Source of the DNA: Bermanella marisrubri
GTDB lineage: Bacteria; Pseudomonadota; Gammaproteobacteria; Pseudomonadales; Oceanobacteraceae
Length of the DNA stretch: 64,000 nucleotides
Assembly: GCF_012295615.1 (NCBI RefSeq)
Contig: NZ_CP051183.1
Coordinates: forward strand, 2,073,001 to 2,137,000
Direction: 5' to 3'
The notes beneath the pieces were generated by a model that had not been told where the DNA came from, made no database searches, and saw only the letters and a list, made by a program, of their open reading frames with translations. Both the position numbers and the translations under genes were made by a program. Shown in pieces: positions 15,584-25,920 of the stretch. How positions within the stretch are numbered: position 1 is the stretch's first letter; every line of letters begins with the position of its first letter.

Positions 15584-15810
15584 GATGTGACAGTAATGTA
15601 GGTTAGGCTACGTTTTGACTCTTGACCCAAGGTATCAACAGATTGATTGGTTGTGACATGAGGATAGATAAGAAGAAAATATCAGGGATAAAGTGTGACC
15701 AATGCACGGAACGTTAAATTCAAACGCTTGTTTTTAATGATTGAAAACACAAACGTTCGAATTGATGGAAAATGAGAGTTAAAAAGTGGAACCAATAAGT
15801 GCTTTAGTGT
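15584..15810. other. Intergenic region upstream of the fatty-acid operon
   Basis: These 227 bases should carry the promoter of the leftward FabA-like/FabB-like/FabV/ACP operon and the 3' end of rlmM. I see an imperfect inverted repeat around 15719-15762 (CAAACGCTTG and CAAACGTTCG) but no recognised operator. Confidence 0.4.
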
Positions 15811-16869
15811 TTAACTAATACGAGCGATATGTACTGTCACCTCTTCACGGTCGTGATAAAGATGTTTACATGCAATGGTGACCTCAATTTTGTTTTCTTC
15901 GAATGTTTGCTGCATATATTCTATGCATTGCTGCACTTCTTGAAAGCGCTTCTTCATTGGCAGTTTCAAATTAAATATGGTTTCGCCACACCAATCATTC
16001 ACTACCCACTGCACCATGCGCTTAGTCACTTTCATTGGGCTTTCTGCCATATCGCAGACCATCCAATGCACTTTTTTTGACGGTTGATAGCGAAAGCCAT
16101 CTTCACGCAAATGATTGACTTGTCCAGTATCCATCAAGTCACCCTTCATTGGGCCGTTATCAATCGCGTCCACCATCATACTGCGCTTGACTAATTGATA
16201 GGTCCAGCCACCTGGTGCGGCGCCCAAGTCAACCGCACGCATACCTAGTGCCAAACGTGTGTCCCATTGATGCTTAGGTACAAATACGTGCCACGCCTCT
16301 TCCAATTTCAATGTTGAGCGACTTGGCGCATCTTTTGGAAAACGCAGTCTTAAAATTCCATCTGGAATCGGATTCGAATTATTTGCGTGGTGATACCCCA
16401 TTAATGCACGTTTCCCATCCAATAAGAAAACCATCATTCTGGGCAGTTTACGATTCCTCTTTTTAGACAGGTATCCATGATTACGCATTTGTGTCGCAAG
16501 CGGTGCAGTTAAACTTTTACATAGTCTGCTTAACTCTTTACCCTCATTAGTATCCGTATGAATAAGTTCCAACTCACCGCATTCAGGTAATCCTTGCGAG
16601 TGTTCCAACAAACTCGCGACCCTATCATGTCCCTGCAAGGCGATCTCCTCACCTGCTACAAACCACTGTCGACTAAAAATAAAACGCTTGAAAGAGACAT
16701 GCTCAATGAGTGTCTTAAGGACGTCATCTTCAGCAATAAAGCTCACCCAACCATCATGAGTTTTACAATAGCCAAAGCAACCCGCTTCGGCCGCTAGATG
16801 TTGAATTTCTGCCGCCGATTCGCCTTCAAAACCTTGGCGACATAGAAGCACCACTTGCTGCATGGCCAT
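15811..16869 (-). CDS. rlmM: 23S rRNA 2'-O-ribose methyltransferase RlmM
   Basis: This 352-residue enzyme matches RlmM (YgdE), which methylates the ribose of C2498 in 23S rRNA. The N-terminal THUMP-like domain (QVVLLCRQGFEGESAAEIQ) is followed by a Rossmann methyltransferase domain with the SAM motif DLGAAPGGWTYQL (about 212-224), VCDMAESP and NLKLPMKKR. The last supplies the K of the K-D-K-E set. GGAG lies 8 bases before the ATG. It immediately follows the hydrolase gene, so the two are cotranscribed. Confidence 0.95.
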   Translation of the reverse strand: MAMQQVVLLCRQGFEGESAAEIQHLAAEAGCFGYCKTHDGWVSFIAEDDVLKTLIEHVSFKRFIFSRQWFVAGEEIALQGHDRVASLLEHSQGLPECGELELIHTDTNEGKELSRLCKSLTAPLATQMRNHGYLSKKRNRKLPRMMVFLLDGKRALMGYHHANNSNPIPDGILRLRFPKDAPSRSTLKLEEAWHVFVPKHQWDTRLALGMRAVDLGAAPGGWTYQLVKRSMMVDAIDNGPMKGDLMDTGQVNHLREDGFRYQPSKKVHWMVCDMAESPMKVTKRMVQWVVNDWCGETIFNLKLPMKKRFQEVQQCIEYMQQTFEENKIEVTIACKHLYHDREEVTVHIARIS

Positions 16870-17508
16870 TTACTGCTCTCCGTTTTTTGAGGCATATGAT
16901 GCGTGAATCTTTCCAGCAATATCATTGATCACTGTTTGAATATGTTCGTCATGTGTATAGCCGCTTTTTACTCGTGGCTTGAGATCGTGATCGCCATCTT
17001 CTAACCATGCGACTTCGATATTGGTCGGAAGCACTAAGGACTCAACCAAGCCTTGATCTCCCAGTTTATCCCTTTGCCCTTGATAAATAGTCATGGCGCA
17101 GGACATATTCGGGAAATGATCCACTCGTAATTTTTCTGGCTTGTTTAGGGGGTGAAATGGATAACCGAGTGCAAAGACTTGCTGAATGGGCAATTCTGAA
17201 TGCTCCGCTGCAAGAATGCTCGCCATGCGACCGCCCATGGACTTGCCCATCAAATAAACATCACCTTGTTGCGAGTCAACTAACTCTTTAAAACAAGCCA
17301 ACAACTCAGGCTGTCGATTTGGTGGACGCTTTTTACCTGTTTCGCGGCGCTCTTGCATGTAAGGAAATTCAAAACGAACCACTTTAATGCCTTTTTCACC
17401 CACGCCTTGCGCAACAGCTTCCATAAAATCACTGTCCATGGGCGCACCTGCACCGTGAGCAAATAAGCAAATGGGGCTATTTTCGGGACCATTAATCAGT
17501 GTATGCAT
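16870..17508 (-). CDS. Small alpha/beta hydrolase
   Basis: This 212-residue alpha/beta hydrolase belongs to the KANL3/Tex30-like group. The oxyanion region is LFAHGAGAPMDSDFM (about 15-29), the nucleophile Ser is in LMGKSMGGRMAS (about 85-96), and a late GDHDLKP supplies the His. This is a common companion in gammaproteobacterial housekeeping operons but has no assigned substrate. It abuts rlmM with no gap. No convincing ribosome site is seen at the start. Confidence 0.85.
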   Translation of the reverse strand: MHTLINGPENSPICLFAHGAGAPMDSDFMEAVAQGVGEKGIKVVRFEFPYMQERRETGKKRPPNRQPELLACFKELVDSQQGDVYLMGKSMGGRMASILAAEHSELPIQQVFALGYPFHPLNKPEKLRVDHFPNMSCAMTIYQGQRDKLGDQGLVESLVLPTNIEVAWLEDGDHDLKPRVKSGYTHDEHIQTVINDIAGKIHASYASKNGEQ

Positions 17509-17692
17509 GACAAACCAAGGCTAACGCAAATAAAACGCGGGAGTTTACGTAATTACACTCAAATTATCATCTTCATGACTTCAAGAAGCTCATTTTACTG
17601 CTAGCATATACATCTATATATGCTGATTTTATGAGCAACTATCGTTGGTGTTAGATAAATTGGCTAACTATTCCAACAAATTAGGCTTTTGC

Positions 17693-17706
17693 TTGATGTG
17701 CATCAG
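17693..17706. promoter_or_regulatory. Anr/FNR box 1
   Basis: TTGATGTGCATCAG matches the FNR/Anr consensus TTGAT-N4-ATCAA at 9 of 10 fixed positions. It lies 182 bases upstream of ccoN, while an anr gene is encoded 9 kb downstream in the same locus. Confidence 0.75.
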
Positions 17707-17796
17707 CACTGACACCCGCAAGGTGAATAAGCTTAAGCTTGTTCAGTGCAATTTTTAGGCAAAACGCCTAACTTATTGTTGAATCGAGGAAAAAGG

Positions 17797-17810
17797 TTGA
17801 TATGTATCAC
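17797..17810. promoter_or_regulatory. Anr/FNR box 2
   Basis: TTGATATGTATCAC matches TTGAT-N4-ATCAA at 9 of 10 fixed positions. It is 78 bases upstream of ccoN, a position suited to class II-like activation if transcription starts about 40 bases downstream. Confidence 0.75.
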
Positions 17811-17888
17811 GGCTTTTCGTTGCATTTAACGCCTCGTTTCCCGATAATTGCGCGGATTTTTTAACTTGCTGCTAATGGAACTAAAATC

Positions 17889-19319
<1,431 letters not shown>

Positions 19320-19333
19320 GGAAGGAATCATCA

Positions 19334-19942
19334 ATGAAACACGATATTGTTGAAAAGAATTTACCTCTGATGATTGCCTTGATTATTGTGGCAATCAGCT
19401 GGGGAGCATTAGCAGAAATCATTCCGTTGTTCTTCTTGAAGCAAACAACGGAACCTATCGAAGGTCTTGAGCCTTTGAGTGCTGTTGAACTAGAAGGCCG
19501 TGACATCTACATCCGTGAAGGTTGTCACGTATGTCATACGCAAATGATTCGTCCTTTCCGTGCGGAGACTGAGCGTTATGGCCACTACTCTTTGGCCGGT
19601 GAGCACGTTTACGAACACCCGTTCCTTTGGGGTTCTAAGCGTACTGGTCCTGACCTAGCTCGTGTAGGTCAACGTTACTCTGACGATTGGCACCGTGCTC
19701 ACTTATACAACCCACGTGACGTAGTACCTGAATCAAACATGCCATCATTCCCATGGTTGTTTGAGCAGACTATTGACGGCCGTGATACTCCGAAGAAAAT
19801 GAAAGCTCTGCGTGCTGTTGGTGTACCTTACACAGACGAGCAAATTGCAAACGCTAAGCAAGATGCCGATGGTGTACGTGAGATTGACGCCCTAGTCGCT
19901 TACCTACAGCAGCTAGGCACAGTATTAACGCAAAAACGGTAG
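19334..19942 (+). CDS. ccoO: cbb3-type cytochrome c oxidase subunit II, CcoO
   Basis: This 202-residue membrane-anchored monohaem cytochrome c passes electrons from CcoP to CcoN. One N-terminal transmembrane anchor (about 11-31, [25 protein letters not shown]) precedes the haem site CHVCHT (about 62-67) and [10 protein letters not shown], which provides the axial Met. GAAGGA precedes the ATG, 14 bases after ccoN. Confidence 0.97.
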   Translation: MKHDIVEKNLPLMIALIIVAISWGALAEIIPLFFLKQTTEPIEGLEPLSAVELEGRDIYIREGCHVCHTQMIRPFRAETERYGHYSLAGEHVYEHPFLWGSKRTGPDLARVGQRYSDDWHRAHLYNPRDVVPESNMPSFPWLFEQTIDGRDTPKKMKALRAVGVPYTDEQIANAKQDADGVREIDALVAYLQQLGTVLTQKR

Positions 19943-19946
19943 AGCA

Positions 19947-20129
19947 ATGGATATTAATGACGTGCGTGGTTTGGGCACAGTTTTCGCCCTAATCGCTTTC
20001 ATAGGCATCATCGCTTGGGCTTATAGCTCAAGCCGTAAGAAGCGTTTCGAAGATGATGGAGACATGATCTTCAAAGATGACGATATCGCGCAGCGTTCAG
20101 CAGAAGCGGAGAAAAAAGAGAATGAGTGA
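19947..20129 (+). CDS. ccoQ: cbb3 oxidase small subunit CcoQ
   Basis: This 60-residue protein has a single transmembrane helix (about 10-27, TVFALIAFIGIIAWAYSS) and a basic then acidic tail, the usual CcoQ form. CcoQ stabilises the oxidase and is not catalytic. It is 4 bases after ccoO and overlaps the ccoP start by 8 bases. Confidence 0.93.
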   Translation: MDINDVRGLGTVFALIAFIGIIAWAYSSSRKKRFEDDGDMIFKDDDIAQRSAEAEKKENE

Positions 20130-21027
20130 ATTATCAACATTTTGGCACATATGGGTAAGTGCCATCGTGATTGGCTCCATGGTTGCTTGCGGCATCCTAT
20201 TGGTGGTCACTAAGCGCGGTCAAAACTACGACGAAGAAACTGACCAAACAACGGGTCATGCCTTCGACGGTATCGAAGAACTAGACAACCCTCTTCCTAA
20301 ATGGTGGAACATGTTCTTCTGGGTCACTATTGTGTTCGGTTTTGCTTACATCCTTATCTACGGTGTGGGTGACTGGCGTGGCTTCTCAAACTGGTCTTCT
20401 CATAGTCAATGGGAAGCAGAAGTTGCGAAAGCAGAAGAAAAATTCGCACCTTATTATGAAAAGCTTAACGCAATGGGCCCTGAAGAGCTGATCCAAAGTG
20501 ACGAAGCAATGGCCACTGGTCAGCGCATCTATGCGTCTAACTGCTCAATCTGTCACGGTTCTACTGCACAAGGTTCTCTGGGCTTCCCGAACCTTACAGA
20601 CAACGATTGGCTATATGGTGGTTCTTTCGAAGCAATCAAGACCACCCTACTTCAAGGTCGTCAAGGCGCAATGCCAGCTAACGGCCTAATGCCAAACATG
20701 ACAGAATCGCAACGTAACGATGTTACTGCATATGTGCTTTCTTTGTCTGGTCGTGAAGGTTCTGGTGATGCAGAAAACGGCAAGCCACTTTATATGCAGG
20801 CATGCGTTGCTTGTCACGGTGTGGATGCTAAAGGTAACCAAGCTGTGGGTGCACCGAACTTAACTGACAACATCTGGTTGTACGGCGGTAGCGAAAAGCA
20901 AATTAACTTTACGCTTAAGCACGGTCGCAATGGTGTGATGCCAGCTTGGAAAGAAATTTTGGGTGAAGATAAGATTCACGTGCTTGCGGGTTACGTTTAC
21001 TCTTTATCTAAGAAAGACCAAGAGTAA
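20122..21027 (+). CDS. ccoP: cbb3-type cytochrome c oxidase subunit III, CcoP
   Basis: This 301-residue dihaem cytochrome c accepts electrons from the bc1 complex or soluble cytochromes. Two transmembrane segments near the N-terminus (about 6-29 and 59-78) precede two haem sites, CSICHG and CVACHG, each followed by a PNLTD repeat and a Met ligand region (GAMPANGLMPNM, GVMPAWKEIL). I chose the ATG at 20122, which overlaps the end of ccoQ and gives the typical MSELSTFWHIWV start. The open frame begins at 20077 inside ccoQ. A strong terminator follows. Confidence 0.96.
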   Translation: MSELSTFWHIWVSAIVIGSMVACGILLVVTKRGQNYDEETDQTTGHAFDGIEELDNPLPKWWNMFFWVTIVFGFAYILIYGVGDWRGFSNWSSHSQWEAEVAKAEEKFAPYYEKLNAMGPEELIQSDEAMATGQRIYASNCSICHGSTAQGSLGFPNLTDNDWLYGGSFEAIKTTLLQGRQGAMPANGLMPNMTESQRNDVTAYVLSLSGREGSGDAENGKPLYMQACVACHGVDAKGNQAVGAPNLTDNIWLYGGSEKQINFTLKHGRNGVMPAWKEILGEDKIHVLAGYVYSLSKKDQE

Positions 21028-21052
21028 AATTGAGCTAGCTCAATACTTTATT

Positions 21053-21078
21053 AAAAGCGGCCAATGGCCGCTTTTTTT
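21053..21078 (+). terminator. Rho-independent terminator of ccoNOQP
   Basis: AAAAGCGGCC (21053-21062) pairs with GGCCGCTTTT (21066-21075) around an AAT loop and runs into seven T. It separates ccoNOQP from ccoG. Confidence 0.93.
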
Positions 21079-21200
21079 ATGTTTATTAGAAAGCCCTAAT
21101 CTATTACACTGAGTAAAACGAATACAACCACATATCACCTCACCTAATATAAAAAGAATAAATGTGCGGAAACGATAATGTGCATCATAAGGTGGTTAGG

Positions 21201-22625
21201 ATGAGCGAAAAAATACCTGTACAAGAACTCACACCTCACAGCATTGACGGCCAATACAAAGGGGTTTCCGCTAAGTATAACGACAAGCTTTATGTTAGAT
21301 CGGTGAATGGCTTATTCAACAAGATCCGTACGCTATCACTTTGGGCATTAATGATCGGTTATTTCGTTACTCCTTGGATTAGCATTGGTGGTCGCCAAGC
21401 CGTTTGGTTTGACCTACCCGCTCGTCAATTCCACATTTGGGGCATGACTTTCTGGCCGCAAGATTTCGTCTTACTTTCGTTTCTATTAATTATTTGTGCA
21501 TTCGGTTTATTTACCATTACCACGTTAGCAGGACGCATTTGGTGCGGTTATACCTGCCCGCAAACTGCTTGGACTTTTATATACATGTGGGTTGAGGAGA
21601 AAATCGAGGGTAATCGCAACAAGCGGATGAAGCTCGATAAAGAGCCCATGAGCACCAGTAAGTTTGTTAAGAAAGCCAGCAAACACTTCATTTGGCTAGT
21701 CATTGCACTTGCCACAGCAATTGCCTTTGTCGGTTACTTTTACCCTATTCGTGAACTCATTCCCGACCTCATTACCTTTAGTATTGAAAATCAATGGGCG
21801 AGCTTTTGGTTATTGTTCTTTACCTTGGCGACTTATGGCAATGCAGGCTGGCTGCGTGAGAAAGTTTGCTTGCACATGTGTCCATATGCCCGCTTCCAGT
21901 CGGTCATGTTCGACCAAGATACGCTAATCGTTTCCTATGACGAACGTCGTGGTGAGCGTGGTTCAGGCCGCGGTCCACGCAAAAAAGGCGTCGATCCTGT
22001 GGAAGCAAATATCGGGGATTGCGTCGACTGCAATATGTGCGTTCAAGTGTGTCCAACCGGTATTGATATTCGTGATGGCTTGCAATATCAGTGTATTGGC
22101 TGTGCGCTATGCATCGACGCCTGTGACGAAATCATGGATAAAATGCACTATCCCAAGGGTTTGATCCGCTATACAAACGAACACGCTTTAGAGGGCAAAG
22201 AAGTTCATATTTTCAGACCCAAACTAGTGGGTTACGCCATTGCGCTCGTTGCCATGTTTGGCCTATTTGGCTGGGCTGTTTATGATCGCACACCACTTGA
22301 ATTGGATGTCATGCGTGATCGCGGACAGTTGTATAGCAATACCAGTGATGGTCGCGTGCAAAATAGCTACAACGCTAAAGTAATGAATATGGACCAAAAA
22401 GCTCATGACTTCGTAATTACAGTGGTCGGGCTTGAGGGTGCGGAACTTGATGGCAAAACCGAACTCTCATTAGACGAAGGTGAAGTTGGCGATGTGCCTT
22501 TAAGCATAAAAGCAGTGCCTTGGGACCTGGAAAAATCCCGCACAGATATTCGCTTTATTGTGACACGAGATGATGGTTTGAGCGTTGAACAAGAAAGTCG
22601 TTTCATCGGCCCAGCAAGTCGCTAG
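21201..22625 (+). CDS. ccoG: cbb3 oxidase assembly protein CcoG (FixG)
   Basis: This 474-residue membrane ferredoxin of the CcoG/FixG/RdxA family is thought to reduce Cu(II) to Cu(I) for cbb3 oxidase assembly. It has several transmembrane helices, a GRIWCGYTCPQT motif, CLHMCPYARFQS, and two 4Fe-4S motifs (CVDCNMCVQVCPTG and CIGCALCIDACD). An Ig-like periplasmic C-terminal domain follows (about 370-474). I chose the ATG at 21201 because AAGGTGG lies 5 bases upstream; an upstream in-frame ATG at 21162 has no good site. It lies between ccoNOQP and ccoHIS, the common order. Confidence 0.95.
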   Translation: MSEKIPVQELTPHSIDGQYKGVSAKYNDKLYVRSVNGLFNKIRTLSLWALMIGYFVTPWISIGGRQAVWFDLPARQFHIWGMTFWPQDFVLLSFLLIICAFGLFTITTLAGRIWCGYTCPQTAWTFIYMWVEEKIEGNRNKRMKLDKEPMSTSKFVKKASKHFIWLVIALATAIAFVGYFYPIRELIPDLITFSIENQWASFWLLFFTLATYGNAGWLREKVCLHMCPYARFQSVMFDQDTLIVSYDERRGERGSGRGPRKKGVDPVEANIGDCVDCNMCVQVCPTGIDIRDGLQYQCIGCALCIDACDEIMDKMHYPKGLIRYTNEHALEGKEVHIFRPKLVGYAIALVAMFGLFGWAVYDRTPLELDVMRDRGQLYSNTSDGRVQNSYNAKVMNMDQKAHDFVITVVGLEGAELDGKTELSLDEGEVGDVPLSIKAVPWDLEKSRTDIRFIVTRDDGLSVEQESRFIGPASR

Positions 22626-22662
22626 CACTCACCCTCTTATTGGACAAGAATCTGTGTATCCA

Positions 22663-22693
22663 GCTAGCCAGTTTCCTGACAAAACTGGCTAGC
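22663..22693 (+). terminator. Strong hairpin between ccoG and ccoH
   Basis: GCTAGCCAGTTT (22663-22674) pairs perfectly with AAACTGGCTAGC (22682-22693) around a 7-base loop. No T run follows, so it could be a rho-independent terminator of reduced strength, an attenuator, or an mRNA-stabilising element setting the ratio of ccoG to ccoHIS. Confidence 0.6.
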
Positions 22694-22755
22694 ATTTATG
22701 TGCCATAGTGCTAGGATACGCACCATCTTCAAGACCTTATTTGGCAGTATTAAGC

Positions 22756-23244
22756 ATGCAAGAACAGAAGCGCCCTTGGTATAGAGAACCCTATGTTTGG
22801 TTACTGATTGGTATTCCCTCAAGCAGTGTAATCATGGGCATCTTTTTTATTAATTTGGCCGTGAGCACCAAGGATACTTTAGTAAGAGACAACTATTACA
22901 AAGACGGTCTAGCCTACAACCAAGAATTAGAATGGGACAACAAAGCCGAAGCCAATGATATCAAACTATCATTGACGGTAAGTAAAGATAGTGAAGTACG
23001 AATGACCATCGAGAATTCTCGCTTGGCGTTGCCAAACATCCTGCAAGTAGCGTTTAGCCACCCTACCCTTAAGGGAAAAGACCGAAATGCAGTGTTGCAA
23101 CAAGTGGATGGTCAAACCTATGTAGGCCTAACTGAACAGCCCATCGAATTTGGTCGCTACTACATCAACGTCGAAAGCCCACAGCAAGCGTGGCGCGTGC
23201 GTCATGTGAATCATGTAAATGCAGGTCAAACCCTCAAGTTCTAA
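22756..23244 (+). CDS. ccoH: cbb3 oxidase assembly protein CcoH (FixH)
   Basis: This 162-residue FixH/CcoH-family protein has one N-terminal transmembrane helix (about 14-36) and a periplasmic domain beginning with the family-typical DTLVRDNYYKDGLAYNQELEWDNKA. CcoH is needed for stable assembly of the cbb3 oxidase. I chose the ATG at 22756, giving MQEQKRPWYREPYVW; the frame opens at a GTG at 22708. It is followed 3 bases later by ccoI. Confidence 0.92.
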   Translation: MQEQKRPWYREPYVWLLIGIPSSSVIMGIFFINLAVSTKDTLVRDNYYKDGLAYNQELEWDNKAEANDIKLSLTVSKDSEVRMTIENSRLALPNILQVAFSHPTLKGKDRNAVLQQVDGQTYVGLTEQPIEFGRYYINVESPQQAWRVRHVNHVNAGQTLKF

Positions 23245-23247
23245 TAC

Positions 23248-25668
23248 ATGACTGATTGTTTTCACTGTGGTCAAGACGTTCCTAAGAACATTGATCTATC
23301 TGTCAAAATAAACAACCAAGTGCAGCCTATGTGCTGCCCTGGTTGCCAAGCCGTGGCACAAGCCATTGTCGACAGTGGTAACGAATCTTTCTATACCTAC
23401 CGAACAGACTTAAATGAAACACCTGAGTTTACTCTCGGTCAATTGCCACCAAGCGTGTCGGAAGAGCTTGCTCTATACGATAACCCAGATGTCCTGAAAG
23501 AACTAGGACAACAGGTTGAGAGCGGGCAACGCATTCAGCTGATGATAGAGGGCATTACCTGTGCTGCTTGCGCTTGGTTGATTGAGCAACAATTGCAACG
23601 ATTACCAGGTGTAAAAGAAGCAAACCTCAACCTCACCCAGCATCGCCTCAGTGTTACATGGGAACAAAATCAAACACCGCTTCGGCAAGTTATAGAAACT
23701 ATTTACTCTCTAGGCTTTAAAGCACAACCGTTTGAAACCGATACCTTCCAGCAACAATTAGAAGAAGAGCAAAAACGGGCCTTACGCCGAGTTTTACTGG
23801 CAGGCCTTGGAACCATGCAAGCGATGATGTTTGCTGTTCCACTGTACATTGGTGAGCTAGCAGGGATTCTAGAAAAGTTTGAGTTGTATTTCCGCTTTGC
23901 AGGAATGGCCATTACGACCCCCGTCATTTTAATCAGCGCTAGGCCATTCTTTAAAGGTTTCATTCGTGATATTAAAACAAAACATCTTACGATGGACGTC
24001 CCCGTGTCCATTGCCATTGGCGGCGCGTTCATAGCCAGTATTTATTCTACTTTTGTAGGTGGTGAAGAAGTTTATTTCGATAGCGTCTGTATGTTTACGT
24101 TCTTTTTATTAGTGGGGCGCTACTTTGAAACCCGCGCGCGATTACGTACCGGGGAAGCCGGCAATCAACTTAATAATGTATTGCCACGTTCGGTTACGCG
24201 TATCACTACCGATGATGAGAAATCAGAAGCTGTCATTCCAGTAAATCAACTTAACATTGGTGATCGGATTCGTGTATTGCCCGGCGCCACCATTGCCGCC
24301 GATGGTATTATTCAAACAGGCCACTCGAGCGTTGATGAATCTATTATGACGGGCGAGTTTTTGCCCATCCATAAAGACACCGGTGATCAAGTACTTGCAG
24401 GCAGCTTAAACGTTGAGAACCCTATTGAGATTGAAGTCACGGCCTTAGGCGACAACACCCAGCTTTCTACTGTTATGTCGCTATTGGATCGTGCCGAGTC
24501 AGAAAAACCTCGTATGGCCATAATGGCCGATGTAATAGCGCAATATTTTGTAGGCGCGGTTTTAATTTTGGCAGCGATTGTCTTCACTGCTTGGTACTTC
24601 ATTGATACTGATCGTGCGTTTTGGATCACACTTTCCGTTCTGGTTGCTACCTGTCCTTGTGCTCTATCACTTGCTACACCTACAGCGCTTACAGCCGCCA
24701 CGGGGGCTTTACGAAAAGCAGGTGTGCTAATAACGCGTGGCCATGTTTTAGAAAGCTTAACCCAAAGCAAGCGCATTATTTTCGATAAGACGGGCACCCT
24801 GACATTGGGTCAATTATCCATTGAATCTGTTTCAATTGCTCCTGAAACTGAGCTTGATCAAACAGAAGCACTCGCCATAGCATCAGCTCTTGAGTCCCAT
24901 AGCCAGCATCCTATTGCCAATGCTTTTCAAGCGTTAAGTCTGGAAAAACGATATGTCGCTGAAGACATTAACATGGTGGTCGGCCAAGGCATTGAAGGCA
25001 AGGTCAATGGTCAACTTTATCGTATTGGTCACCAAGGCTTTGCCGCCATCGACTCCGAGCTCAATCCGGATGAACAACGCCAACAAATCTTTTTATCTGC
25101 TGACGACAAAGCAATAGCCCGCTTTGTACTCTCAGATCAATTGCGACCTGGTAGTCAGCATGCCGTTTCAAGCCTCAATCAACAAGGCATCATCACTGAA
25201 ATGCTAAGTGGTGATCATAGCTATCAAGTGGAAAAGATTGCGAAAGAACTGAAACTACAAAAGGCGCAAGGTAGTATTTCGCCTCAAGGTAAGCTCGACT
25301 ATCTAAGTGGACTCAATAACCAAGATCATTCCATCATGGTTGGTGACGGCATTAATGATGTCCCCGTATTGGCTAGGGCGCCTATTTCAATCGCTGTCGG
25401 TAGTGCAAGTGATCTAGCTAAAACACACGCTGATGTGATTTTGCTGAATCAGAATCTAAAAACCATTGCACAATTGCTTCAACACGCACGAAAAGCCAAA
25501 CGTATAATTCGTCAAAATTTAAGCTGGGCTCTGCTCTATAATACCAGTGTGTTACCCTTAGCAGCGGCTGGCTTGTTACCGCCATGGGCAGCAGCAATTG
25601 GTATGTCTGCCAGTTCACTTATCGTTGTTTTCAACGCTTTGCGATTAAATTCACTCGCCAAACTATAA
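23248..25668 (+). CDS. ccoI: Copper-exporting P1B-type ATPase CcoI (FixI)
   Basis: This 806-residue copper P-type ATPase supplies copper for cbb3 oxidase. An N-terminal cysteine-rich segment (CFHCGQDVP and MCCPGCQAVA) typical of the CcoI/FixI group precedes an HMA domain with CAAC in GITCAACAW (about 105-113). Then come the TGE actuator (SIMTGEFLP), the transmembrane metal site CPC in VATCPCALSLATP, phosphorylation site DKTGTLT and hinge GDGINDVP. All catalytic motifs are intact. The Cys-rich N-terminus distinguishes it from the detoxifying CopA type. Confidence 0.96.
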   Translation: MTDCFHCGQDVPKNIDLSVKINNQVQPMCCPGCQAVAQAIVDSGNESFYTYRTDLNETPEFTLGQLPPSVSEELALYDNPDVLKELGQQVESGQRIQLMIEGITCAACAWLIEQQLQRLPGVKEANLNLTQHRLSVTWEQNQTPLRQVIETIYSLGFKAQPFETDTFQQQLEEEQKRALRRVLLAGLGTMQAMMFAVPLYIGELAGILEKFELYFRFAGMAITTPVILISARPFFKGFIRDIKTKHLTMDVPVSIAIGGAFIASIYSTFVGGEEVYFDSVCMFTFFLLVGRYFETRARLRTGEAGNQLNNVLPRSVTRITTDDEKSEAVIPVNQLNIGDRIRVLPGATIAADGIIQTGHSSVDESIMTGEFLPIHKDTGDQVLAGSLNVENPIEIEVTALGDNTQLSTVMSLLDRAESEKPRMAIMADVIAQYFVGAVLILAAIVFTAWYFIDTDRAFWITLSVLVATCPCALSLATPTALTAATGALRKAGVLITRGHVLESLTQSKRIIFDKTGTLTLGQLSIESVSIAPETELDQTEALAIASALESHSQHPIANAFQALSLEKRYVAEDINMVVGQGIEGKVNGQLYRIGHQGFAAIDSELNPDEQRQQIFLSADDKAIARFVLSDQLRPGSQHAVSSLNQQGIITEMLSGDHSYQVEKIAKELKLQKAQGSISPQGKLDYLSGLNNQDHSIMVGDGINDVPVLARAPISIAVGSASDLAKTHADVILLNQNLKTIAQLLQHARKAKRIIRQNLSWALLYNTSVLPLAAAGLLPPWAAAIGMSASSLIVVFNALRLNSLAKL

Positions 25669-25683
25669 ATTTCTGAGGTCAGC

Positions 25684-25911
25684 ATGGAAATAATTTTTAT
25701 AACGGTCCCTGTGACACTTGTTTTCATCGCGGTGGCCGCAGGCATATTCTTTTGGGCTAGTAAAAAAGGCCAATTTGATGACCTTGACAGTCCTGCCCAC
25801 CGAATTCTCTTTGATGAAGATCAGGGCCCCAATAAAAAGGACAAAAACGCATCGGAGAAAGAACTATCCGAAAGCGCTGAGCAAGACAAAGATTCCTCTC
25901 AAACCAAATAA
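25684..25911 (+). CDS. ccoS: cbb3 oxidase maturation protein CcoS (FixS)
   Basis: This 75-residue protein has an N-terminal transmembrane helix (about 3-25) followed by the family motif WASKKGQFDDLDSPAHRILFDED. CcoS is required for cofactor insertion into CcoN. The hydrophilic Lys/Glu-rich tail is longer than in many homologues. A GAGG site precedes the ATG. Confidence 0.95.
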   Translation: MEIIFITVPVTLVFIAVAAGIFFWASKKGQFDDLDSPAHRILFDEDQGPNKKDKNASEKELSESAEQDKDSSQTK

Positions 25912-25920
25912 TTTGTAATC

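Larger units (their letters stand above)
17509..17888. promoter_or_regulatory. cco promoter region
   Basis: This 380-base non-coding stretch between the divergent hydrolase and ccoN genes contains two Anr/FNR-type palindromes (17693-17706 and 17797-17810). The downstream one ends 78 bases before the ccoN ATG. The rest is AT-rich with no ORF. The layout fits oxygen-responsive control of the oxidase operon. Confidence 0.7.

Noticed and set aside
20077-20121. Upstream start for ccoP inside ccoQ
   Set aside because: It adds basic residues not seen in CcoP. The ATG at 20122 gives the normal N-terminus.
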